Source: Thiomonas sp. FB-Cd
GTDB taxonomy: Bacteria > Pseudomonadota > Gammaproteobacteria > Burkholderiales > Burkholderiaceae_C
Direction of reading: 5' to 3'
DNA length: 64,000 nucleotides
Assembly: GCF_000733775.1 (NCBI RefSeq)
Contig: NZ_JPOE01000002.1
Location: 1,860,001 to 1,924,000 of the forward strand
Position numbers and translations under genes: made by a program. Below the pieces are notes generated by a model, which saw only the letters and a program-made list of their open reading frames with translations, made no database searches and had not been told where the DNA came from. Below are positions 55,011 through 63,653 of the stretch, in pieces; the stretch's first letter is position 1; every line of letters begins with the position of its first letter.

Positions 55011-55946
55011 ATGGCCCTGCCCACATCCATGTCCGACCGCGACGGCAAAATCTGGATGGACGGCCAGCTCGTCGAATGGCGCGACGCCAAAATTCACGTG
55101 CTGACCCATACCCTGCACTATGGCTGCGGCGCGTTCGAAGGCGTACGCGCGTACAAGACCGATACCGGGACGGCCATTTTCCGCCTGCGCGATCACACTG
55201 AGCGGCTGTTCAACAGCGCCAAGATTTTGCGCATGCAGATTCCCTTCACCCCCGAGCAGGTGATGCAGGCACAAATCGATGTGGTGCGCGTCAATGGCTT
55301 CGACTCCTGCTATATCCGGCCCCTGACATGGATCGGCGACAAAAAGCTCGGCGTCTCGCCCCGTGGAAACACCATCCACCTGATGATCGCCGCTTGGCCT
55401 TGGGGCGCCTATCTCGGCGAAGAGGGCCTGAAAAAAGGCATTCGGGTCAAGACCTCCAGCTACACACGCCACCACGTGAATATCACCATGTGCAACGCCA
55501 AGGCTGTGAGCAACTACACAAACTCCATCCTGGCCAACCTGGAGGTGACCGCAGACGGCTACGATGAGGCACTGCTCCTGGATCCTCAGGGCTTCGTCAG
55601 CGAGGGCGCTGGTGAGAACATTTTTGTGGTCCGTGAAGGCGTGCTGTACACGCCCGACCTGTCGTCCGGCGCGCTCAATGGCATCACGCGCAAGACCGTG
55701 TTCGCGATTTGCGAAGATCTGGGCCTGACGATCAAGGAAAAGCGCATCACGCGCGATGAGGTTTACATCGCTGACGAAGCGTTCTTCACCGGTACCGCGG
55801 CTGAAGTCACGCCAATCCGGGAGCTCGACGGCGTGACCATCGGGCCCGGCCAACGCGGCCCCATTACCGAGCGCATCCAGAATGCATTTTTTGACATCGT
55901 CGGCGGGCGCAACGCCAAGTATGCGCCGTGGCTAACCCAAGTGTGA
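55011..55946 (+). CDS. ilvE: Branched-chain amino acid aminotransferase
   Basis: This 311-aa PLP enzyme of fold type IV transfers the amino group of glutamate to the 2-oxo acids of leucine, isoleucine and valine. It shows HYGCGAFEGVRAYKT, FRLRDHTERLFNSAKIL, the probable PLP Lys164 in CNAKAVSNYTNS, and SEGAGENIFVV with TRKTVFAICEDLGL. The start at 55011 fits the family. It is followed after 34 bp by a small zinc-finger gene. Confidence 0.95.
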   Translation: MALPTSMSDRDGKIWMDGQLVEWRDAKIHVLTHTLHYGCGAFEGVRAYKTDTGTAIFRLRDHTERLFNSAKILRMQIPFTPEQVMQAQIDVVRVNGFDSCYIRPLTWIGDKKLGVSPRGNTIHLMIAAWPWGAYLGEEGLKKGIRVKTSSYTRHHVNITMCNAKAVSNYTNSILANLEVTADGYDEALLLDPQGFVSEGAGENIFVVREGVLYTPDLSSGALNGITRKTVFAICEDLGLTIKEKRITRDEVYIADEAFFTGTAAEVTPIRELDGVTIGPGQRGPITERIQNAFFDIVGGRNAKYAPWLTQV

Positions 55947-55980
55947 AGCTGCCTCACACCCTCCTCTCGAGCGCAACCCC

Positions 55981-56181
55981 ATGAGTGCCATTCCCAAACC
56001 CGACATGCCCGTGGTCGAACTCAAGGCCAAGGATCTTCCCGCCCACTGCCCCAACCCGAACATGCCCATCTGGAGCAGCCACCCCCGCGTGTTCATCGAC
56101 ATCACCCATGGCGAAGCCGCCTGCCCGTATTGCGGCACGCGCTATCGCCTGGCTGCGGGCGAAGCGGCGCACGGGCATTGA
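55981..56181 (+). CDS. Small zinc-finger (zf-CHCC) protein
   Basis: This 66-aa protein belongs to the zf-CHCC family related to the mitochondrial complex I subunit NDUFS6. Metal ligands are the Cys in PAHCPNPN, the His in SSHPRVFID, and the Cys pair in ACPYCGTRYRL. Its exact role in bacteria is unknown. It lies between ilvE and waaF in the same direction, a gene order often seen in Burkholderiales. Confidence 0.9.
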   Translation: MSAIPKPDMPVVELKAKDLPAHCPNPNMPIWSSHPRVFIDITHGEAACPYCGTRYRLAAGEAAHGH

Positions 56182-56248
56182 GCCGGTCCAAAGCCCTTCA
56201 CCTCGCCCACGCCCGCCGCGCGTTCCACGAACCCGCGTACAGCGCGCC

Positions 56249-57241
56249 ATGCCCCGCGCCCTCCTGATCGCCCCTCAGTGGATCGGCGACGCAGTGATGG
56301 CGCAACCGCTGGTGGCAGTGCTGGCCGCGCGCGGCGAACACGTCGCAGCTCTTGCGTTGCCCGCGATCGCGCCGGTATTGCGGGCGATGCCCGGCGTCAC
56401 CGAAGTCATCGAGGCGCCCTTCCGCCACGGCCGCCTGGACTTTGCGGCCCGCTGGCACATCGCCACGGCGCTGCGCTCACGTGGGTATGCGCGCGCCTAC
56501 ATCCTGGGCAACAACGTCAAATCGCGCTTGGTGCCATGGCTGGCGAGAATTCCCGAGCGCATCGGCTATGCGGGGGAAGCCGCGGGGCTGCTGCTCACCT
56601 CCAAACATCACGCGCAAAGCAGCTCCAGCCGAGCCGACATGCGCAAGCATTACGCGCAACTGGCCGAAGCCGACGCCCGCGCAGCGCTCGCGGAGCCGAC
56701 CTTGGATGTTGCCCCGGACATTGCGGCCAGCGTGCGCGCGCGCTTTGGACTGCCCGCGCGCTGGATCGCGGTATGCCCAGGCGCCGAATATGGCCCCGCC
56801 AAACAATGGCCCGTGGAGCACTATGGTGCGCTTGCCCTGCGAGCACAACGCGATGGTTACGCGGTCGCCGTTCTCGGCGCGCCCTCGGACGCGCCGGCTG
56901 GAGAGGCCATTGCGCGCCTAGCCCCGCACGCGATGAATCTGTGCGGGCACACACGACTGGATGAGGCCATCGCGCTCCTCGCCGCGGCCAGCGGTGTGGT
57001 CAGCAACGACTCGGGGCTGATGCACATTGCGGCTGCGCTGAGCCGCCCCACGCTTGGCATCTATGGCTCCACCGACCCTCGCCACACGCCGCCCGCAGCC
57101 CACCACAGTGCCACGCTGTGGCTGCATTTGCCGTGCAGCCCATGTTTCGCGCGTGCCTGCCCGCTTGGACACCTCAATTGTTTGCGCGGCATCCTGCCCG
57201 AGACGGCGTGGGCTGCTCTAGAAGGCTTGATGCGGGATTGA
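56249..57241 (+). CDS. waaF: Lipopolysaccharide heptosyltransferase II
   Basis: This 330-aa GT9-family enzyme adds the second L,D-heptose to the inner core of LPS. It shows RALLIAPQWIGDAVMAQPLV at the N-terminus, AVCPGAEYGPAKQWPVEHYG in the middle, and SGVVSNDSGLMHIAAALSRP near the C-terminus, then LPCSPCFARACPLGHLNCL. The start at 56249 is fixed by the family N-terminus. The 3' end overlaps the end of the convergent fruR gene by 24 bp. Confidence 0.94.
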   Translation: MPRALLIAPQWIGDAVMAQPLVAVLAARGEHVAALALPAIAPVLRAMPGVTEVIEAPFRHGRLDFAARWHIATALRSRGYARAYILGNNVKSRLVPWLARIPERIGYAGEAAGLLLTSKHHAQSSSSRADMRKHYAQLAEADARAALAEPTLDVAPDIAASVRARFGLPARWIAVCPGAEYGPAKQWPVEHYGALALRAQRDGYAVAVLGAPSDAPAGEAIARLAPHAMNLCGHTRLDEAIALLAAASGVVSNDSGLMHIAAALSRPTLGIYGSTDPRHTPPAAHHSATLWLHLPCSPCFARACPLGHLNCLRGILPETAWAALEGLMRD

Positions 57242-58270
57242 GTCTGCGGCGGGCTTCACCCGGGCGTGCGCTTGCGCGTGCAGCACAAGCGCTGCCGTTG
57301 ACCCGCGCACCACGCAGCGCCCGCCGAGAAGGACTTTGCGCGGCGGCAGCGCCGGATTGTCCAGGCGCTCGAGCAGAATCGACATGGCGGTGCGGCCGAT
57401 GGCCTCCAGAGGCTGCTCAATAACCGTCAAGCCCGGACCGACGAGTTCAGTCCAGCTCTCGTTGTCGAAACCAGCCACGGCCACGTCGTCGGGTATCGTC
57501 AAACCGGCTGCACGCACTGCACGCACGACCCCCATGAGCAGCAGTCCGTTACTTGCGATCACCGCCTGCGGGCGCTCGCTGCAATCAAGAAGACGGCGAA
57601 CCTCGGTCTGCGCGGCCTCGATCTGGGGCGGCACGAACGCTGTCTGAATCTGCAGGCCGAGGCGCTGAGCGGCTGCGACGAAACCGTCGTGGCGCTCGAT
57701 CCCGCTGCTGCTGGCATTGCCAAAAATTCCGGCGATTCGGCGGTACCCCTGGGCGTGCAGATGCTCCATGAGCATCGCGCTGGCGGCGCTGTTGTCCAAC
57801 ACAACCGCATCCTGCTGCCCGTGCGGACTGACACGATCGATCAACACCAGCGGAAACCCGATGTCGCGCTGATCGAGGGTCTGAGCGGTCTGTCGTGTCG
57901 GCGCGAAGATCACACCGGTGACACGCTCCTCTTCCATCAACTTGAGGTAGATCGCCTCCTTATCCGGGTTTTCGTCCGTGTTGCACAAGATGACGCGCAG
58001 GCCGTGCTGATACGCGACGTCCTCCACCGCGCGGCTCACGGCCGTGAAAAACGGATTGCGCAAGTCGGCAAGGATCAGCCCGATGGTGCCGGAGTGGCGC
58101 GAGCGCAGCCGCCGTGCGGAGAGATTGGGGCGATAGCCGGTTTCATGGATTGCGGCTTCGATACGCGCCATCAGCTTGGGGCTGACCGCTGCCACACCGC
58201 TGAGCGCGCGCGACACGGTGGCGACCGACACCCCAGCAACCCGGGCGACATCCTTGATACTTGAGCTCAT
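57218..58270 (-). CDS. fruR: LacI-family regulator of the fructose operon
   Basis: This 350-aa regulator has an N-terminal LacI helix-turn-helix (SIKDVARVAGVSVATVSRAL, then SAARRLRSRHSG-like hinge) and a periplasmic-binding-protein-like sensor (TIGLILADLRNPFFTAVSRA). It lies divergent to fruBKA with two matching operator palindromes between, so it very probably controls that operon, most likely responding to a fructose phosphate. The start codon abuts one operator, with no Shine-Dalgarno sequence in between. The translation is fixed because the helix-turn-helix begins at residue 4. Confidence 0.92.
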   Translation of the reverse strand: MSSSIKDVARVAGVSVATVSRALSGVAAVSPKLMARIEAAIHETGYRPNLSARRLRSRHSGTIGLILADLRNPFFTAVSRAVEDVAYQHGLRVILCNTDENPDKEAIYLKLMEEERVTGVIFAPTRQTAQTLDQRDIGFPLVLIDRVSPHGQQDAVVLDNSAASAMLMEHLHAQGYRRIAGIFGNASSSGIERHDGFVAAAQRLGLQIQTAFVPPQIEAAQTEVRRLLDCSERPQAVIASNGLLLMGVVRAVRAAGLTIPDDVAVAGFDNESWTELVGPGLTVIEQPLEAIGRTAMSILLERLDNPALPPRKVLLGGRCVVRGSTAALVLHAQAHARVKPAADSIPHQAF

Positions 58271-58271
58271 G

Positions 58272-58285
58272 TGTAAACGATATCA
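58272..58285. promoter_or_regulatory. FruR operator 1, next to the fruR start
   Basis: TGTAAACGATATCA has the LacI-type half-site pattern with a central CG and matches operator 2 at 13 of 14 positions. It begins 2 bp upstream of the fruR start codon, suggesting autoregulation. Confidence 0.75.
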
Positions 58286-58296
58286 CAAAAATGACA

Positions 58297-58317
58297 GTTC
58301 GTTCCTGCAGGACGAAC
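58297..58317. promoter_or_regulatory. Near-perfect palindrome between the two FruR operators
   Basis: A 21-bp sequence with a perfect 10-bp core (TCCTGCAGGA) and flanking GTTCG/CGAAC arms offset by one base. It is unlike the FruR operators and could bind another regulator or form a hairpin. Confidence 0.5.
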
Positions 58318-58369
58318 CGGAATCTAGAATTTCTTGCCAAACTTCAGGGTAAACACCAAGAGTTTCGGC

Positions 58370-58397
58370 TTGATTGCTTGAATGTAAACGTTATCAT
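58370..58397 (+). promoter_or_regulatory. Promoter of fruBKA
   Basis: TTGATT at 58370-58375 and TATCAT at 58392-58397 are separated by 16 bp. Operator 2 overlaps the spacer and the -10 box, so bound FruR would block polymerase. AAGGAG at 58411-58416 precedes the fruB start. Confidence 0.6.
58383..58396. promoter_or_regulatory. FruR operator 2, over the fruB promoter
   Basis: TGTAAACGTTATCA differs from operator 1 at one position; the two are 111 bp apart, a distance compatible with DNA looping by a tetrameric LacI-type protein. Confidence 0.78.
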
Positions 58398-58422
58398 TTC
58401 AAAACATCAAAAGGAGACAATC

Positions 58423-60924
58423 ATGGTAGCTGCTTCCCCTGCCGAGCTGCTTTCCGAAGCACGTATCAGGTTGGCGTCGCACCCTCGGGACAAAGGGGCT
58501 GCGATTGCCGAAGCCACCCAATTGCTCATCGCCAGTGGCTGCGTGGCCCCGGGTTTCGAGGCCAGCGTGATGGCCCGCGAGGATGTTGCGAATACGTATC
58601 TCGGTCACGGCGTGGCCATTCCCCACGGCTTGGGGAAAGACCGCAATCAGGTCCTGCGCGACGGACTGGCCATTCTTCAGATTCCGCAAGGGGTGGAGTG
58701 GAACCCAGGGCAGAGCGCGCATCTGGTGGTGGCGATCGCCGCGCAGTCGGACAACCACATCGCCATCCTGCGTCGCCTCACCCGCCTGATCCAGGATGAG
58801 CAGCGCCTGCAGTCCTTGTTCACAACCCCCCACACGGCCGATCTCCTTGCCGCGCTGGGCGACGATGCACCGCCCGCGCCCACGCAGGTGGCCTCGGATC
58901 TGGCTGAACGCATCGAATGGATGGTGCGCTACCCCGCCGGACTGCATGCGCGACCGGCATCCGTGTGGGTCGAGGCGGCACGCAAATCCGGTGTTCGCAT
59001 GCAGGCCCGCCATGGCGGTGAAGTGGCCGATGCGCGCAATCTCGTGGGCTTGCTGGGCCTGGGCCTGCGCTATGGGCAGACGGTCGTCCTCTCGGCCGAA
59101 GGCGAAGGCGCGCGAGCCGCGCTCGAGGCCTTCCGCGCCTTGATCGACGCGCTCACTCCCCAGGAACAAGCCGATGCAGCGAAAGCGGCCGCACCCGTGC
59201 TCGCCTCGGCCTGGTCGCCTCCCGGCAGGCTCGCCGTGGTCCCCGGCATTGCGGCAAGTCCCGGCCTCGCCATGGGCACCCTGCATATCCTCGCGGCGGC
59301 TCAGCCTCAGGTCCCCGACCTTCCGGGCACGCTCGATCAGGGCGCCGATCGGCTCAACGCCGCCATCGTCGCCACGCAAGAGCAGCTCACCGCACTGGCC
59401 GACGATACCGCACGACGTCTCGGTGCAGCCGAAGCAGGCATCTTTCGCGCGCAGCGTGAGCTGCTCAAGGACAGCGATCTCATCACCCTGGCATGCCAGA
59501 TCATGGTCGAGGGGCACGGCGTCGCGTGGTCATGGAACCAGGCCGTGGAGCGCATGGCCTGCCGGCTCGCTGCGCTCGGCAACCCTGTGCTGGCAGGCCG
59601 TGCCTCCGATTTGCGCGACGTGGGGCGGCGCGTGCTGGCACGACTGGAACCGTCCATCCAGCTTGGGAGCCTCTCGGATCTGCCCGACACGCCCTGCATC
59701 GTGGTCGCGGACGACCTTTCGCCATCCGATACCGCAGCCATTGACATGCGGCGTGTCGTGGGCCTTGCCATCGCGCAGGGCGGGCCAACATCGCACACGG
59801 CCATCCTGGCCCGCACGCTGGGACTGCCTGCCATCGTTGGCGCCGGCGCTGCGTTGATGGCGCTGCACAGCGGCACACACGCCATCATCGACGGAGCGGG
59901 GGGCAAGCTTTACCTTGAACCCCGCGAGCCGGACCTTGCGTCGGCGCGCGACTGGATCGCGCGCGAAAGCACGCGGCGCGCCGAGGAAAAAGCCGAGCGC
60001 GGCAAGCCGGCCCGCACAAGCGACGGGCACACGGTGGCCATCGGCGCCAATGTGAACCTTCCCGACCAGGTGCCGCTTGCGTTGCATGAAGGCGCTGAAG
60101 GCGTCGGGTTGATGCGCACGGAGTTTCTTTTTCTGGAGCGCGGCGAAACGCCCGACGAAGACGCCCAGTTCGCCGTGTACCGCGGCATGATCGATGCACT
60201 CGATGGCCGGCCCCTGATCGTGCGTGCGCTCGATATCGGCGGCGACAAGCAGGTCGCCCATCTGCAACTGCCGCAGGAGGCCAACCCGTTCCTGGGCGTG
60301 CGCGGGGCACGCTTGCTCCTTCGCCGCCCAGACCTGCTGCAACCCCAGTTGCGCGCGCTCTACCGGGCAGCCAAAGGCGGTGGCGATCTGTCCATCATGT
60401 TTCCCATGGTGACCAGCGAAGATGAAGTCCGCGCACTGCGCGCCGCATGCGAATTGGTTCGGTCCGAACTCGGCGCGCCTCAGGTGCCCATCGGCATCAT
60501 GATCGAAGTTCCGGCCGCGGCGATCCAGGCCGATCTTCTGGCCGCCCACGTGGACTTCTTCTCCATCGGAACCAATGACCTGACCCAGTACACCTTGGCC
60601 ATGGATCGCCAGAACCCGGAGCTTGCGCCACAGGCCGACAGTCTTCATCCGGCGGTCCTGCGCCTCATCCGCAGCACGGTCGAAGGCGCGAGCCGCCACG
60701 GCCGATGGGTCGGTGTGTGCGGCGGCATCGCCGGCGACCCATTCGGCGCGACCTTGCTCGCGGGCCTGGGCGTGCACGAATTGTCCATGACGCCGCGCGA
60801 CATCCCCGGCGTGAAGGCGCGCATGCGCGCAAGCAACCGCCGATCCCTCGAGGAGCTCGCCGCCCGGGCGCTGGCTGCTCAATCCGCACAGGCCGTGCGC
60901 GCGCTGGACCAGGAAGCCCCATGA
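58423..60924 (+). CDS. fruB: Fructose PTS multiphosphoryl transfer protein (EIIA-HPr-EI)
   Basis: This 833-aa fusion carries three PTS activities in the order EIIA-Fru, HPr, Enzyme I, so it moves phosphate from PEP to FruA alone. EIIA has the phospho-His68 in GHGVAIPHGL; HPr has His175 in YPAGLHARPAS; EI has His458 in QGGPTSHTAILAR plus the PEP-binding C-terminal domain (GVGLMRTEFLFLERGETPDE, FFSIGTNDLTQYTLAMDRQ). The HPr regulatory-serine position reads ARNLVGLLGLG, with Asn. The start at 58423 has AAGGAG upstream. It overlaps fruK by 4 bp. Confidence 0.96.
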   Translation: MVAASPAELLSEARIRLASHPRDKGAAIAEATQLLIASGCVAPGFEASVMAREDVANTYLGHGVAIPHGLGKDRNQVLRDGLAILQIPQGVEWNPGQSAHLVVAIAAQSDNHIAILRRLTRLIQDEQRLQSLFTTPHTADLLAALGDDAPPAPTQVASDLAERIEWMVRYPAGLHARPASVWVEAARKSGVRMQARHGGEVADARNLVGLLGLGLRYGQTVVLSAEGEGARAALEAFRALIDALTPQEQADAAKAAAPVLASAWSPPGRLAVVPGIAASPGLAMGTLHILAAAQPQVPDLPGTLDQGADRLNAAIVATQEQLTALADDTARRLGAAEAGIFRAQRELLKDSDLITLACQIMVEGHGVAWSWNQAVERMACRLAALGNPVLAGRASDLRDVGRRVLARLEPSIQLGSLSDLPDTPCIVVADDLSPSDTAAIDMRRVVGLAIAQGGPTSHTAILARTLGLPAIVGAGAALMALHSGTHAIIDGAGGKLYLEPREPDLASARDWIARESTRRAEEKAERGKPARTSDGHTVAIGANVNLPDQVPLALHEGAEGVGLMRTEFLFLERGETPDEDAQFAVYRGMIDALDGRPLIVRALDIGGDKQVAHLQLPQEANPFLGVRGARLLLRRPDLLQPQLRALYRAAKGGGDLSIMFPMVTSEDEVRALRAACELVRSELGAPQVPIGIMIEVPAAAIQADLLAAHVDFFSIGTNDLTQYTLAMDRQNPELAPQADSLHPAVLRLIRSTVEGASRHGRWVGVCGGIAGDPFGATLLAGLGVHELSMTPRDIPGVKARMRASNRRSLEELAARALAAQSAQAVRALDQEAP

Positions 60925-61875
60925 ACGCCCCGCAGCCTCCAGTCGTTACCGTCACCTTCAACCCCGCAATCGACGAAACCATCACCTTGGATGCGTTGCG
61001 CCCGGGAACCGTGCATCGGGCGCGAGCCGTGCGCTTCGACCCGGGGGCAAGGGCGTGATCGTCGCCGGTTGCCTCGCCGACTGGGGCCAGCGCGTGGTGG
61101 CCACCGGCCTTCTCGGCAAGGACAATGACGCGCCATTTACCGAACTCTTCGCCGCCAAGGGCATTGAGGACCGCTTTTGCCGGTTCTCGGGTCTCACCCG
61201 GGTCAACGTCAAACTCGTCGATCCTCGAGACACGACGGACATCAACCTGCCGGGAGCCGACCTCGCGCCCGAACAGCTGCAGAGGGGACTCGATGCGGTA
61301 CTCGACCTGGCCAGCAGCGGCACCATCGTCGTCCTCGCCGGCAGTCTGCCTGCCGACTTTCCCGACGATACGTACGCCCATTGCATCGCCAAACTCACCG
61401 CGCGCCAGGTGCGCGTGGTGCTCGATACCTCGGGTCCACCGCTGGCTGCGGCGCTCCAGGCTGCAGCGGGGCCCTGCCCCATGCCATCAAACCCAACCGC
61501 ACCGAACTTGAGGCCTGGGCTGAACGCCCCTTGCCGACGCACGCCGACTTGATGTCGGCGGCACGCGATCTGCTGGCTCGCGGCGTGGAGCTGGTCACCG
61601 TTTCGCTCGGCAGCGAAGGCGCCATCTTCGTCACGCGTGACGCGGCGCTGCACGCACGGCTCCCCGCGATGCGCCCCACCAGCACCGTGGGCGCCGGCGA
61701 CGCCATGGTCGCCGGCATCGTTGCCGGCATCAGCAGTGGAGCATCCGTCGAAGACGTCGCCCGCCTGGCCACGGCCTTCGCACACACCAAGCTCGGCCAG
61801 ATCGGCGCCAATCTCGGTGACGCCGCACAAGTGCGCAGCCATGCTGCCCATGTGGCCATCGAACGACTGAACTAA
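60921..61875 (+). pseudogene. fruK: 1-phosphofructokinase, interrupted by two one-base deletions
   Basis: Three successive frames together encode one 1-phosphofructokinase of the PfkB family, which phosphorylates fructose 1-phosphate to the 1,6-bisphosphate. Frame 1 has VVTVTFNPAIDETITLDALR and RAVRFDPG; frame 2 (from ~61047) has VIVAGCLADWGQRVVATGLL and IVVLAGSLPADFPDD; frame 3 (from ~61470) has HAIKPNRTELEAW and STVGAGDAMVAGIVAGIS with the catalytic Asp. The breaks fall in the GGGGG run at 61043-61047 (a missing G restores FDPGGKG) and in GGGGCCC at 61468-61474. The gene overlaps fruB by 4 bp and is required for fructose use, so a sequencing error is likely. Confidence 0.88.
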
Positions 61876-61906
61876 AGCTGCTCCCACCTCAAACAGGAGA
61901 CACATC

Positions 61907-63622
61907 ATGGGTCCATTGTTCGCATCCATCGCAGCCGCAGACCGCACGGTCGCCGGCGTGCTCGCCGCCGAGGCGCTGCGGCACGCTGCCACAGCCAAGG
62001 GCACGGCAATCGACATCGAAGTCTCGACAACGGAGGGTGTGCTCAACCCGCTGGTGCGCTCGCAAATGGCCTCCGGCGGCACACTGCTCGCCGTGGGTGC
62101 GGTCAACACCGCAGATCCCAAGTTTGCCGGACTGCACATCATCCCAACCGGACTTGACCAGGTCCTCGCCGACCCCCACGCGGCGCTGGCGCAGGCACTG
62201 CACAGCCAACCGCCTGCGGCCGATGCACCGGCGCCGAAACCCCAACGCATCGTGGCCATTACGTCCTGCCCAACCGGCATCGCCCACACCTTCATGGCCG
62301 CCGAAGGGCTGCAACAAGCCGCCAAGGAACTCGGCATCGCGATGCGTGTGGAAACGCAGGGCTCCGTCGGCGCCCAGGACGCGCTCACCGATGCCGAGAT
62401 TGCTGCAGCCGATGTCGTCATCGTTGCCGCTGACCGGCAGGTCGAACTGGGCCGCTTCGCCGGCAAACGCATGCTCTTGAGCGGCACAAAACCGGCCATC
62501 AACGATGGCAAAGCCCTCATCCGGCGCGCCCTGGCAGAGGCGCAGGTGCAGGAACAGGGCCAAGCGCGGGGGGACACGTCGGCTGCTTCCAAACCGGCAG
62601 CTACGGCCAAAGCGCGCACCGGCCCCTACAAACATCTGATGACCGGGGTGTCGTTCATGCTGCCCTTCATCACGGCCGGTGGATTGCTTATCGCCCTGGC
62701 ATTTGCGTTCGGTGGCATCTACGCCTACCAGCACAGCGGCACACTCGCTTATGCGCTGTTCCAGATCGGTGCCAAGTCGGCTTTCGTGCTCATCGTGCCG
62801 GCGCTGGCTGGTTACATTGCCTACTCAATCGCCGATCGTCCCGGCATCGCTCCGGGCATGATCGGCGGGCTGATTGCGGCCAATCTGGGGGCAGGCTTCC
62901 TTGGCGGCATCGTCGCCGGCTTTATTGCCGGCTACGGCACCGACTGGTTCAATCGCCACCTGCGCCTGCACCGCAGCGTCGAGGGCCTGAAGCCCGTGCT
63001 CATCCTGCCGCTGCTGGGCACCCTGCTCACGGGTTTGCTGATGATCTACGTGGTGGGCACCCCAGTGGCGCACGCCCTGGCCTTTCTCACGGAGTGGCTC
63101 AAGGGCATGCAGGGGGCCAGCGCTGTCGTGCTCGGCATGCTGCTGGGCGCCATGATGGCGTTCGACATGGGTGGCCCGGTGAACAAGGCCGCCTATACGT
63201 TTGCCACGGGCCTGCTTGCCAGCCAGGTCTTCACGCCGATGGCGGCCGTCATGGTCGCTGGCATGACCCCGCCGCTTGCGGTGGCGCTTGCCTCCTGGCT
63301 GTTTCCACGGCGATTCACGCTTGAGGAACGTGAGGCGGGCGGGGCGACGGCGTTGCTCGGGCTGTCCTTCATCACCGAAGGCGCCATTCCCTACGCCGCG
63401 CGCGACCCGCTGCGGGTGATTCCTGCCAACATGGTCGGCTCGGCTGTGGCCGGGGCAATCTCCATGGTTGCAGGCGCTCAGCTCCGGGTGCCACACGGCG
63501 GCGTGTTCGTCCTTCCCATCCCCAACGCCGTCACCCATCTGGGCCTGTATGTGGTCGCACTCGCCGCTGGTACGGCGGTCAGTGCGGCGCTGCTGGGCTT
63601 GTTCAAAAAGAGCGTCGGCTGA
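61907..63622 (+). CDS. fruA: Fructose PTS permease FruA (EIIB'-EIIB-EIIC)
   Basis: This 571-aa membrane protein imports fructose while phosphorylating it at C1. Residues 1-~100 are a duplicated EIIB' domain without the active Cys; the true EIIB follows with Cys121 in [20 protein letters not shown]. From about residue 245 the EIIC domain has the membrane segments ([80 protein letters not shown]). It ends the fru operon, 31 bp after fruK. Confidence 0.95.
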   Translation: MGPLFASIAAADRTVAGVLAAEALRHAATAKGTAIDIEVSTTEGVLNPLVRSQMASGGTLLAVGAVNTADPKFAGLHIIPTGLDQVLADPHAALAQALHSQPPAADAPAPKPQRIVAITSCPTGIAHTFMAAEGLQQAAKELGIAMRVETQGSVGAQDALTDAEIAAADVVIVAADRQVELGRFAGKRMLLSGTKPAINDGKALIRRALAEAQVQEQGQARGDTSAASKPAATAKARTGPYKHLMTGVSFMLPFITAGGLLIALAFAFGGIYAYQHSGTLAYALFQIGAKSAFVLIVPALAGYIAYSIADRPGIAPGMIGGLIAANLGAGFLGGIVAGFIAGYGTDWFNRHLRLHRSVEGLKPVLILPLLGTLLTGLLMIYVVGTPVAHALAFLTEWLKGMQGASAVVLGMLLGAMMAFDMGGPVNKAAYTFATGLLASQVFTPMAAVMVAGMTPPLAVALASWLFPRRFTLEEREAGGATALLGLSFITEGAIPYAARDPLRVIPANMVGSAVAGAISMVAGAQLRVPHGGVFVLPIPNAVTHLGLYVVALAAGTAVSAALLGLFKKSVG

Positions 63623-63653
63623 CGACGCGACCCATTTCGACGAGGAGACCACA

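Noticed and set aside
59530..60882. A 450-codon open frame antisense to fruB
   Set aside because: It lies entirely opposite the Enzyme I domain of fruB, whose sequence is strongly conserved; the antisense product is compositionally biased.
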